In this document: positions 41,803 to 49,899 of the stretch, one piece after another
Layout: every line of letters begins with the position of its first letter
How positions within the stretch are numbered: position 1 is the first letter of the stretch
Assembly (NCBI RefSeq): GCF_009208555.1
Contig: NZ_WFLI01000036.1
Span: 1 to 64,000, forward strand
DNA length: 64,000 nucleotides
Direction of reading: 5' to 3'
DNA from: Janthinobacterium violaceinigrum
Lineage (GTDB): Bacteria; Pseudomonadota; Gammaproteobacteria; Burkholderiales; Burkholderiaceae_D
Program-made: the position numbers and the translations under genes
The notes under the pieces: model-generated
Seen by the model: only the letters and a program-made list of their open reading frames with translations
Databases searched by the model: none
What the model was told of the DNA's origin: nothing

Positions 41803-43179
41803 ATGGCCAAAGTCAAGACCGTCTACACCTGCAGCGATTGCGGCGCCGTCAGCAATAAATGGATGGGGCAATGCACTTCGTGCAACCAGTGGAATACCAT
41901 GGTGGAAAGCCTGCCCGAGACGGGCGGCAATAACCGCTATTCGAACCCGCAGCACATGTCGCTGGCGCAAACGGCGCCCGTGCTGTCGCTCGACGATATC
42001 GATGCCATCGACGTGCCCCGCTTCGGCACGGGCATCGAGGAATTCGACCGCGTGCTGGGCGGCGGCATGGTGGCGGGCGGCGTGGTGCTGATCGGCGGTG
42101 ACCCCGGCATCGGCAAGTCGACCCTGCTGCTGCAGGCGCTGGCCAATATGTCGCACCACAAGCGCGTGCTGTATGTGAGCGGCGAGGAATCGGGTGCGCA
42201 GATCGCCCTGCGCGCCAAGCGCCTCGTCATCGATGCCAAGGAACTGAAACTGCAGGCAGAGATCCAACTGGAAAAGATCCTCGCCACCCTGGCCGATTTG
42301 AAGCCGGAAGTGGTGGTGATCGACTCGATCCAGACCGTGTATTCGGACGCGCTCAGCTCGGCGCCCGGTTCCGTGGCGCAGGTGCGCGAATGCGCGGCCC
42401 AGCTCACGCGGGTAGCCAAGCAGACGGGCGTGACCATCATCCTGGTGGGCCACGTGACGAAAGAGGGCGCGCTTGCCGGTCCCCGCGTGCTCGAGCACAT
42501 CGTCGACACGGTGCTGTACTTCGAGGGCGACGCCCATTCCAGCTTCCGCCTCGTGCGCGCCATCAAGAATCGTTTCGGCGCCGTCAATGAGCTGGGCGTG
42601 TTCGCCATGACGGAAAAGGGCTTGAAAGGGGTGTCGAACCCGTCCGCGCTGTTTTTGTCGCAGCACGACAACCAGGTGCCCGGTTCCTGCGTGATGGTGA
42701 CGCAGGAAGGCACGCGTCCGCTGCTGGTGGAAATCCAGGCACTGGTCGACACCAGCCATCTGCCCAATGCGCGCCGGTTGTCCGTCGGTCTGGAACAGAA
42801 CCGCCTGGCCATGCTGCTGGCCGTGGCGCACCGCCACGCGGGCATCGCCGCCTTCGACCAGGATGTGTTCATCAATGCGGTGGGCGGCGTGAAGATCACG
42901 GAGCCGGCGGCCGACCTGGCCGTGTTGCTGGCGATTAACTCATCGATGCGCAACAAGCCGCTGCCGCGGGGCCTGGTCGTGTTTGGCGAAGTGGGGCTGG
43001 CCGGCGAAATCCGCCCCGCGCCACGGGGCCAGGAGCGCTTGCGCGAAGCGGCCAAGCTGGGCTTTACCCTGGCCGTCGTGCCCAAGTCCAACCTGCCCAA
43101 GCAAGTCATCGAGGGCCTCAAGGTGATCGGCGTCGAGCGCATCGATGAGGCGTTCAACAAGCTGCGCGATCACGAGTAA
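41803..43179 (+). CDS. radA: DNA repair protein RadA
   Basis: 458 residues. N-terminal zinc finger with Cys10, Cys13, Cys24, Cys27; Walker A GGDPGIGKST (about 98-107); the RadA-specific KNRFG motif; and a C-terminal Lon-like domain. RadA promotes branch migration in recombination. Start chosen as the ATG giving the usual MAKVKTVYTC. Confidence 0.97.
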   Translation: MAKVKTVYTCSDCGAVSNKWMGQCTSCNQWNTMVESLPETGGNNRYSNPQHMSLAQTAPVLSLDDIDAIDVPRFGTGIEEFDRVLGGGMVAGGVVLIGGDPGIGKSTLLLQALANMSHHKRVLYVSGEESGAQIALRAKRLVIDAKELKLQAEIQLEKILATLADLKPEVVVIDSIQTVYSDALSSAPGSVAQVRECAAQLTRVAKQTGVTIILVGHVTKEGALAGPRVLEHIVDTVLYFEGDAHSSFRLVRAIKNRFGAVNELGVFAMTEKGLKGVSNPSALFLSQHDNQVPGSCVMVTQEGTRPLLVEIQALVDTSHLPNARRLSVGLEQNRLAMLLAVAHRHAGIAAFDQDVFINAVGGVKITEPAADLAVLLAINSSMRNKPLPRGLVVFGEVGLAGEIRPAPRGQERLREAAKLGFTLAVVPKSNLPKQVIEGLKVIGVERIDEAFNKLRDHE

Positions 43180-43309
43180 AAGTCGGTATGGTTGAAATGC
43201 CAAGCTTGAGACAAGTCAAACAGAATTTCCGTTTAGAACTATAATATTTGTCCGATGGATTCCAGCGTGAATCCGCATCGACAATGAATTGATAGAGAAG
43301 CGGAATACA

Positions 43310-43630
43310 GTGTCAGTTGAGCAAAGGCAGGGCGCACGCAAGATATTGCGTGCCAAGGCAATGTTGGTAATCGATGGCGCGGGCCCCGTGGCGGCGCGCA
43401 CCCTCGATGTGGGGCCGGGTGGCATGTCGGCCGTCATCGCGGAACCGGTGCCGACAGGCAAAAAGGGCAAGGTGCTGTTCGAGTTGTTTTATGATGGCTC
43501 GGCGCACATCATCGAGGCGCGCGTGTCCGTCTCGCACTGCATTTTCAGCAGTGCCGGTTTCAAGGTGGGACTCACTTTCCAGCAGCTGGACATGGCCGTC
43601 AGCAGCGCCATTTCAAAGTTCATGCGCTGA
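43310..43630 (+). CDS. PilZ-domain protein
   Basis: 106 residues from a GTG at 43310; a TTG at 43289 would add seven. The RxxxR region (RQGARK) and the DVGPGGM turn correspond to the c-di-GMP-binding motifs, the second with Gly in place of the usual Ser. The rest matches the PilZ beta-barrel (HIIEARVSVSHC). It probably reads c-di-GMP levels to affect motility or surface structures. TATAAT at 43240 may be its -10. Confidence 0.8.
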   Translation: MSVEQRQGARKILRAKAMLVIDGAGPVAARTLDVGPGGMSAVIAEPVPTGKKGKVLFELFYDGSAHIIEARVSVSHCIFSSAGFKVGLTFQQLDMAVSSAISKFMR

Positions 43631-43858
43631 GGCAGGTCCGGGATTAGCGGCAAGTGAAATGCGCTAAAATGGTGCATATGGGTTTGCAGTCAGGAAAAAC
43701 CTGTTCTGTTCGCTGTTTTGATATTCCAGTAATACTGCATAATTATCAACCAGAAGAGGGACCTTGCCGCGCCACGCGCGCTGGCGTCCGTTTCCAGCGC
43801 AGCGCGGTCAGGACCTGAACCGTGTGCCATGACCTTACATCCGACGGGAATGCCTACC

Positions 43859-45244
43859 ATGTTTAATTCGACCATCAACAGCAGGGCCTACACCAACAAC
43901 ACGCAGCAGACGACGCAGGGCAATATCTCGGCCGATGTGTATGCGAAGGTGGAGCGCCAGATGCAGTCGCAGAACACGGGCGTCGTCAAGCTCAACGCCA
44001 GCCTGGCGCGCGACCAGGCCAAATTCTCGGGCCTGGGCCAGCTGCAATCGGCGCTGGCAAAATTCCAGACCGTGGCCAAGAACATGGCCGGCAGCGGCCT
44101 GGCCACGTCGGCCACGTCCAGCACCAAGGATGTGCTGAGCGCCACCACCACCGACAAGGCGGTCAGCGGCAGCCATGAATTGAACGTCAAGCAGCTGGCG
44201 CAAGGGCAGACCCTGCTCAGCGGAGCGCAGAAGTCGTCGAGCGCGGCGATCGGCACGGGCGCGCCGGCGCTGGTCAGGATCGAAGTGGGCACGGCCGACG
44301 GCAAGCAATTTACTGCCGGCAGCGGCAAGATCATTGCGGTGACCATCGACAGCAGCAACAATAGCCTCGACGGCATCGCCGCCGCGCTCAAGCAGCAGGG
44401 CGTCGACGCCAGCGTGGTCAAGGGCCCCGATGGCTATTCGCTGGCCCTGAACGGCAAGAGCGGCGCCGACAGCAGCATGCGCATCAGCGTGTCCGGCGAC
44501 GCGGCCGTCAGCAATTTGCTCAGCTATGCGCCCGGTGCGGGCAAGGGCATGCAGCAGACGGCTGCCGCGCAGGATGCGCTGCTGACCGTCGACGGCAAGG
44601 AAATCAAGAGCGCCACGAATACCCTGACGACGGCTGTCGAGGGCGCCACCATCGAATTGAAGAAAAAAGGCACGACGGACCTCGTCATCGCCAAGGACAG
44701 CAGCCAGATCGCCAGCAACGTGGCCAGCTTCGTCACGGCCTACAATGAACTGAACAGCAAGCTGCAAAGCCTGCAGCAGGGCGACTTGAAGTCCGACACG
44801 GCCCTGGGCCAGGTGCGTTCGCAGATGGAGCAGGTGCTGCGCACGGCCAGCACGGGCGTGCCTTCCTCCGTCTTGAGCAGCGCCGGCGTGACCCTGGGCA
44901 AGAGCGGCGAGCTGGTGCTCGATGATAAAAAGCTCAAGGCGGCCATCGCGGCCGATCCTGACGCCGTCAGCAAGATGTTCACGAATAACGGCAAGGGTGT
45001 GGCAGACCAGTTCGCCAGCAAGATCGGCGAGCTGACGGGCGAGACGAGCATCATCCGCAAGGAAGTGCAGACGGTGGGCAAGGACATCACGACGCTTACC
45101 AACAAGAAAGCCGTGCTGGCCAAGGCGCTGACGGCCCAGGCGCAGGCGCTGGTGAAAGCGTATTCGGCCCAGGAACAGATGGGAACGAATTCGGCCTTGC
45201 CGGGCTACACGGGCAAGAACTCTTTATTTGACTTCATGGCTTGA
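43859..45244 (+). CDS. fliD: Flagellar hook-associated FliD-like protein
   Basis: 461 residues from the ATG at 43859 (in-frame ATGs at 43829 and 43850 also exist). It has the FliD_N pattern with repeated Ala/Ser/Thr and KQLAQGQTL, and FliD_C with FVTAYNELNSKLQSL, LGKSGELVLDDKKLKAAI and GVADQFASKI. It would form the filament cap. It stands alone here, with no fliS or fliC neighbour. Confidence 0.88.
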   Translation: MFNSTINSRAYTNNTQQTTQGNISADVYAKVERQMQSQNTGVVKLNASLARDQAKFSGLGQLQSALAKFQTVAKNMAGSGLATSATSSTKDVLSATTTDKAVSGSHELNVKQLAQGQTLLSGAQKSSSAAIGTGAPALVRIEVGTADGKQFTAGSGKIIAVTIDSSNNSLDGIAAALKQQGVDASVVKGPDGYSLALNGKSGADSSMRISVSGDAAVSNLLSYAPGAGKGMQQTAAAQDALLTVDGKEIKSATNTLTTAVEGATIELKKKGTTDLVIAKDSSQIASNVASFVTAYNELNSKLQSLQQGDLKSDTALGQVRSQMEQVLRTASTGVPSSVLSSAGVTLGKSGELVLDDKKLKAAIAADPDAVSKMFTNNGKGVADQFASKIGELTGETSIIRKEVQTVGKDITTLTNKKAVLAKALTAQAQALVKAYSAQEQMGTNSALPGYTGKNSLFDFMA

Positions 45245-45314
45245 TTCGGCTTGATCCGCGCGGGCGTATGGCCTGCGGCGCGGCGCCTCGTTTTGAACGC
45301 CGGCCGGTGCGCGC

Positions 45315-46115
45315 TCAGGGACGCCCGCCCTGCGCAAAAAACGCCGAGGGCGAGCTGCCGAAGGTTTTCTTGAACATGGCGGAAAAGGCCGACTGGCTGG
45401 CGTAGCCCAGTTCTTCGGCCACCTGCGACAGCGGCACGCCGCGCGCGATCAGGGGCGCCGCGTGCGCCAGGCGCACCTGCTGGCGCCACTGGCCAAAACT
45501 CATGCCCAGCTCCCGTTCGAACAGCCGCGCCAGGGTACGCTCCGAGGCGCCGACCTGCTGCGCCCAGTGTTCCAGGGTCTGGTTGCTGCCCGGTTTCTCG
45601 ATCAGGCTGTCGCACAGGGTCTTCAGGCGCTTGTCGCCCGGCAAGGGAACGCGGATGGGGCGCGTGGCCGAGCGCTTCAATTCATCGAGGATCAGTTCGG
45701 CCAGCAGCGCCTCGCGCGCGGGTTCCTGTCCCGGGTCCAGCTGTTCCAGCGCCATGATCAGCTGGCGCAGCAAATTCGACACTTCCAGCACCTTGCAGTC
45801 GCGGCCCGCGAATGGCGCGCGCGCGGCATGGATGCACAGGGGGCGCAAACGGGTTTTTTCCAGTATCGTAACGGCATGCTCGACGTTGGGCGCGATCCAG
45901 ATGGCGCGCATGGGCGGCAGCACCCAGCTGCTGTTGTTGGCCGTGATGCGCAGCACGCCTTCGAGGGCCATCGTGACCTGGCCCCAGGGATGGCTGTGCG
46001 GCAATAAAAATTCATCGGGTTGCAGGTCGCGCGCGATCATCGTCACGGGAATCGTCGCGCTGGGCGCTTCCCGTGGCGGACACATACGGGTATGGTGGAG
46101 GATAGGTACACCCAT
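45315..46115 (-). CDS. AraC-family regulator with cupin sensor domain
   Basis: 266 residues. Cupin-type N-terminus (HSHPWGQVTMALEGVLRI...WVLPPMRAIWIAPNVEHAV) and C-terminal double HTH with ERTLARLFERELGMSFGQWRQQVRL and LGYASQSAFSAMFKKTFGSSPS. It is divergent from the MFS transporter with 100 bases between and probably controls it. Confidence 0.92.
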   Translation of the reverse strand: MGVPILHHTRMCPPREAPSATIPVTMIARDLQPDEFLLPHSHPWGQVTMALEGVLRITANNSSWVLPPMRAIWIAPNVEHAVTILEKTRLRPLCIHAARAPFAGRDCKVLEVSNLLRQLIMALEQLDPGQEPAREALLAELILDELKRSATRPIRVPLPGDKRLKTLCDSLIEKPGSNQTLEHWAQQVGASERTLARLFERELGMSFGQWRQQVRLAHAAPLIARGVPLSQVAEELGYASQSAFSAMFKKTFGSSPSAFFAQGGRP

Positions 46116-46215
46116 CAGCTTGGCCTTAATTCGATAAATTATGTCGTTCTGTCGGAAAACAGACGATGGTATTTTGCATACACTTGAGCTTCACCAGTAT
46201 AAGACAGGGTATGAC

Positions 46216-47466
46216 ATGATAACAACTAAGCCGGCAACGCAGTTGCCCCCGCCTGTGCCACCATCGCTGCGCAGCGATGCGCGCGTCATCGCCCTGGTGG
46301 GGCTGGCGCATGGCGTCTCGCACTTCTACCACCTGATCCTCGCGGCCCTGTTCGTCTGGCTGAAACCCGCATTCGGCCTGTCGTATGCAGAACTGGGCTT
46401 GCTGATGACGGTGTTTTTCATCATCTCGGGCGTGGGGCAGGCGCTGGCCGGCTTTGTCGTCGACCGCTTCGGCGCCCGCGCCGTGCTGTTTTCCGGTATT
46501 TTCTTGCTGGGCGTGTCGGCGCTGGCCCTGTCCACCGCCCACAGCTATGCGGCGCTGATGCTGGGCGCCATGCTGGCAGGCATGGGCAACAGCGTGTTCC
46601 ATCCGGCCGACTACACGATACTCAACCAGCGCGTCTCGGCGGCTCGCGTGGCCTACGGCTTTTCCGTGCATGGCATCAGCGGCAATATCGGCTGGGCCCT
46701 GGCGCCCCTGTTCATGACGTATGTTGCCACGCACTACGACTGGCGGGTGGCCCTGCAATGCGCAGCCGTGCTGCCGTTCGGCGTGCTGCTGATCCTGTTC
46801 CTGAACCGCCACGCCATCCGCCCGGAACCCGTGAAAAAGGCGGCGCCTGGCCAGCCGGCCGGCGGCGAAGGCACGCTGGACTTCCTGCGCCTGCCGGCCG
46901 TGTGGATGTGCTTTGCCTTCTTCTTCATTACCGCCATCGCCCTGGGCGGCATCCAGAGCTTTGCCAGCGTGGCCCTCGTCAAGCTGTACGGCATGAGCCT
47001 GGCGCTGGCCACCAGCGCCTACACGGCTTACATGCTGGCCTCGGCCGTGGGCATGCTGGCCGGCGGCGTGGTGGGCGCGCGCAGCAAGCAGCCGGACCGC
47101 AACGTGGCGATCGCCTTTTCCGTCGCCGCACTGCTGGCCGTGCTGCTGGCCATGGCCGTCGTGCCGGCCTGGGGCGCGGTGGTGCTGATGGGCGCCATCG
47201 GCCTGACATCCGGCGTGGCGGGGCCGTCGCGCGACCTGATGATACGCGCGGCCGCACCGAAGAATGCCACGGGGCGCGTGTATGGCGTCGTGTATTCGGG
47301 CCTCGACAGCGGCCTGGCCGTGGGACCCCTGTTCTTTGGCGCGCTGATGGACGGCGACCATCCGGCCCTGCTGTTCGTCTTCATCGGCGTGTTCCAGGCG
47401 CTGGCGATCGCCACGGCCGTGGGCGTGGGCGGTAAAACACGTGCCGTGGCGCTGCAAAAGGCATAG
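46216..47466 (+). CDS. MFS transporter
   Basis: 416 residues, about 12 membrane segments. It has HGVSHFYHLILAALFVWLKP, DRFGARAVL at the cytoplasmic loop 2-3, and the second half GVVGARSKQPDRN. It resembles fosmidomycin-resistance-like efflux carriers, but the substrate is unknown. Start ATG 46216; the ATG at 46211 reads into a stop. Regulated presumably by the divergent AraC protein. Confidence 0.9.
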   Translation: MITTKPATQLPPPVPPSLRSDARVIALVGLAHGVSHFYHLILAALFVWLKPAFGLSYAELGLLMTVFFIISGVGQALAGFVVDRFGARAVLFSGIFLLGVSALALSTAHSYAALMLGAMLAGMGNSVFHPADYTILNQRVSAARVAYGFSVHGISGNIGWALAPLFMTYVATHYDWRVALQCAAVLPFGVLLILFLNRHAIRPEPVKKAAPGQPAGGEGTLDFLRLPAVWMCFAFFFITAIALGGIQSFASVALVKLYGMSLALATSAYTAYMLASAVGMLAGGVVGARSKQPDRNVAIAFSVAALLAVLLAMAVVPAWGAVVLMGAIGLTSGVAGPSRDLMIRAAAPKNATGRVYGVVYSGLDSGLAVGPLFFGALMDGDHPALLFVFIGVFQALAIATAVGVGGKTRAVALQKA

Positions 47467-47510
47467 AATCGTTGCCATCCGACACCATTCACCCACTTCC
47501 AGGAGCCAGC

Positions 47511-48005
47511 ATGACTTTTGCCACCACCGATCTGTGCGACGACTATGCAGCCATGCTGGATGAGGGCACCCTGGCCGTGCTGCCGCCCGTGTACCGCGCC
47601 TTCGGCCAGCGCGTGCGCTTCTGCGGCCCAGCCACCACCTTGCAAGTGTTCGAGGACAATGCGCTCGTGCGCAGCACCCTGGAAACGCCGGGCCAGGGCC
47701 ACGTGCTGGTGATCGATGGCGGCGGCAGCCTGCGCCGCGCGCTGGTGGGCGGCCAACTGGGCGTGCTGGCCGAAAGCAACGGCTGGGCCGGTATCGTTGT
47801 CGATGGCTGCATCCGCGACAGCGACGAAATCAATGTCTGCCAGATCGGCGTGCGCGCGCTGGCCACGCATCCCCGCAAGAGCAACAAGACGGGCGCCGGC
47901 CAGCGCGACGTGCGCGTGCAGCTCAGCGGTGTGGCCGTGCATCCGGGCGACTGGATCTACGCGGACGCGGATGGCATCCTGGTGGCGCGCCAGGAACTCG
48001 ACTGA
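47511..48005 (+). CDS. rraA: RraA family protein
   Basis: 164 residues. Typical sequence: TTDLCDDYAAML, GQGHVLVIDGGGSLRRALVGGQLG, GIVVDGCIRDSDEI and KSNKTGAGQRDV. RraA lowers RNase E activity in E. coli; related proteins are HMG/oxaloacetate aldolases, which cannot be separated by eye. AGGAG lies 8 bases before the ATG. Confidence 0.9.
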   Translation: MTFATTDLCDDYAAMLDEGTLAVLPPVYRAFGQRVRFCGPATTLQVFEDNALVRSTLETPGQGHVLVIDGGGSLRRALVGGQLGVLAESNGWAGIVVDGCIRDSDEINVCQIGVRALATHPRKSNKTGAGQRDVRVQLSGVAVHPGDWIYADADGILVARQELD

Positions 48006-48174
48006 GCCGTTCTTCACCGGGGGGAGGGCGGCAGCAGCGGCACGCACGGCGCCGGAAGCGTTACATATTGTCCACATTAAATATATTTTTGCAAAGTTCT
48101 TTGATTTTCATCCTGGCTGGGATATGATTTCACTTAAGGTAACTTTAATGCCAATAAGGCAAGGAAATCATCTC

Positions 48175-48816
48175 ATGAAAATCGCCACCATCGCAGCAGT
48201 TGTCGCCCTGTTTGCTGCCGGCACCGCCAGCGCCAGCCCCGTCAACCTGATCACGAATGGCAATTTTGAAACGGTCGCTCCCGGTTACACCTTCGACAGC
48301 GGCTTTAAAGTCGTCAACAGCGGTTCGTCGGCCATCACGGGCTGGACCGTTGGCGCCAGCTCCGTCGACCTGATCCGCAATGCATATAACGCCATCGACG
48401 GCTACAGCATCGATTTGCTGGGTACGCCAGGTCCGGGTTTCCTGTCGCAAAATTTCAATGTCGTTGCCGGCCAGACCTACAGCCTGACCTTTGACATGGC
48501 GCGCAATTCCGGCGGCCCCGCAGGCCAGGGCGTGAGCGTCAATTTCGGTGGCGTGGTCGGGGATTTCTACTCGACGGCTGCCGCCTCGAATACCTTGTAC
48601 AGCAATACCCTGAGCTTCACGGCCGCCACCACCGGCCTGGCGACCCTGTCGTTTGCCAGCGCCGCCAAGGCCGGCACGCCGTTCGACAATTACTCGGGTG
48701 CCGTGATCGACAACGTGTCCGTGATGGCCGCCGTGCCGGAACCGGAAACCTACGCCATGCTGCTGGCCGGCCTGGGCCTGATGGGTTTCCTGCGCCGCCG
48801 CAAGGCCGCCAAGTAA
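48175..48816 (+). CDS. PEP-CTERM anchored secreted protein
   Basis: 213 residues. Signal peptide (MKIATIAAVVALFAAGTASA), an extracellular beta-sandwich rich in Ser/Asn (LITNGNFE), and at the end VPEPETYAMLLAGLGLMGFLRRRKAAK: the PEP motif, a hydrophobic helix and a basic tail. Such proteins are processed by exosortase and exported with exopolysaccharide. The exosortase is not in this window. Lone gene with its own terminator. The mature part may be a DUF642-like carbohydrate-binding fold, but this is tentative. Confidence 0.92.
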   Translation: MKIATIAAVVALFAAGTASASPVNLITNGNFETVAPGYTFDSGFKVVNSGSSAITGWTVGASSVDLIRNAYNAIDGYSIDLLGTPGPGFLSQNFNVVAGQTYSLTFDMARNSGGPAGQGVSVNFGGVVGDFYSTAAASNTLYSNTLSFTAATTGLATLSFASAAKAGTPFDNYSGAVIDNVSVMAAVPEPETYAMLLAGLGLMGFLRRRKAAK

Positions 48817-48837
48817 TCCCGGCTTTACGCCACGTCA

Positions 48838-48870
48838 AGACCGCCTGCTGCGTTGCACAGGCGGTTTTGT
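48838..48870 (+). terminator. Terminator after PEP-CTERM gene
   Basis: ACCGCCTG (48840-48847) and CAGGCGGT (48858-48865) form an 8-bp stem with a 10-base loop, followed by TTTGTCATT. Confidence 0.85.
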
Positions 48871-48919
48871 CATTCTGGGGGCGCGTAGCCCGCATCGGGC
48901 CACAGCCGCCGCGGCAGTC

Positions 48920-49303
48920 TTAGCTGACTGCATCGGCATTGCCGCGCAAGGGGCAGTCCGCCGCCTGCGGCTCCAGCCGCCGCGCCAGTTCGCCGCGCAA
49001 CTGCGTCAATCCCGCGATGCGCGCATCGATTTCACCCAGCTTGCGCGCCAGCGCCGCGCGCAGCAGGTCCGCCGTGGCGGGATCGCCGGCGCTGGCCAGC
49101 AGCGGCATGTCGGCCTCGATTTCCGCCAGCGTAAAACCCAGCTGTTGCGCCGTGCGCAGGTAGCGCAGCCAGTCCGCCGCCTCGGGCGGGTAGTCGCGGT
49201 AGCCGTTCGCACCGCGCCGCGCGCGCAGCAAGCCCCGTTTTTCATAGAAGCGCAGGGTATCGCGGCTCAAGCCCGTTGCCTGCGCCATCTTGCCGATCTG
49301 CAT
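48920..49303 (-). CDS. MerR-family regulator
   Basis: 127 residues from the ATG at 49303. N-terminal winged helix MQIGKMAQATGLSRDTLRFYEKRGLL, followed by RYLRTAQQLGFTLAEIE and a coiled coil. One cysteine near the C-terminus (DCPLRG) but no metal-binding pair as in MerR/CueR, so the signal is unknown. Divergent from the small membrane protein; a classic MerR-type promoter lies between. Confidence 0.92.
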   Translation of the reverse strand: MQIGKMAQATGLSRDTLRFYEKRGLLRARRGANGYRDYPPEAADWLRYLRTAQQLGFTLAEIEADMPLLASAGDPATADLLRAALARKLGEIDARIAGLTQLRGELARRLEPQAADCPLRGNADAVS

Positions 49304-49327
49304 GGTTATTTTTCTTTCATAAAATGC

Positions 49328-49358
49328 TTGACCATGGAGTGTACTCCAGCCTTGATCA
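49328..49358 (+). promoter_or_regulatory. MerR-type promoter with spacer palindrome
   Basis: TTGACC (-35, 49328-49333) is followed by a spacer holding TGGAGT-GT-ACTCCA (49335-49348) and then a weak -10 (TGATCA, 49353-49358). The 19-base spacing is longer than the optimum, as in promoters twisted open by MerR regulators. It would drive the membrane protein gene. Confidence 0.8.
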
Positions 49359-49386
49359 TGGGCGCTTTCCATCGACAGGAGTTGCC

Positions 49387-49824
49387 ATGTTGTCCGTTTC
49401 CGCCTTCCGCCGCCTGGTGCGCGCCAGTGCCATTTATGATGTGCTCATGATTGCCCCGTTTACCACGCCGTGGACGTTCTTGCTCATGCGCGAGCACTTA
49501 AGCGCCCTCAATGTGGGTCTGGGCGGCGTGCCGCTGCCCGTCTTCGGACCGTTTCATCTGCTCATCAGCAGCCTGCTGGGCAGCGTGGTGCTGGTCTGGT
49601 CCGTGCTGCGCACGCTCGATCCGCAGCCGCGTTTCGGCCGTTTCGATGCGGCGGCGCGCTATCTGTTTTCCACCTGGATGGCGTGGGCGCTGCTGGTGAC
49701 GGGCCAGCCCCTGCTGTGGCTGTTCCTCGTGCCGGAGCTGGCCTGGGGCCTCGCGCAAAGCTTGCCAGTGCGCCGCAGCGAGGGCGGGCTGGAAGGGCAT
49801 GCGCGCGAATCGCTGTTGAGATGA
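49387..49824 (+). CDS. Small four-helix membrane protein, MerR-controlled
   Basis: 145 residues with about four membrane segments (about 17-38, 50-75, 95-108, 112-128). No motif ties it to a known family. AGGAG lies 5 bases before the ATG. The divergent MerR gene and the MerR-type promoter show that it is the regulator's main target. A role in efflux or membrane protection is possible only by analogy. Confidence 0.8.
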   Translation: MLSVSAFRRLVRASAIYDVLMIAPFTTPWTFLLMREHLSALNVGLGGVPLPVFGPFHLLISSLLGSVVLVWSVLRTLDPQPRFGRFDAAARYLFSTWMAWALLVTGQPLLWLFLVPELAWGLAQSLPVRRSEGGLEGHARESLLR

Positions 49825-49899
49825 CGATAACGAAATGCAATAATGGCCGTGCTCGCAGTGCAACAATGACTGCAATGAACGACTATTAAGGGAATGACT

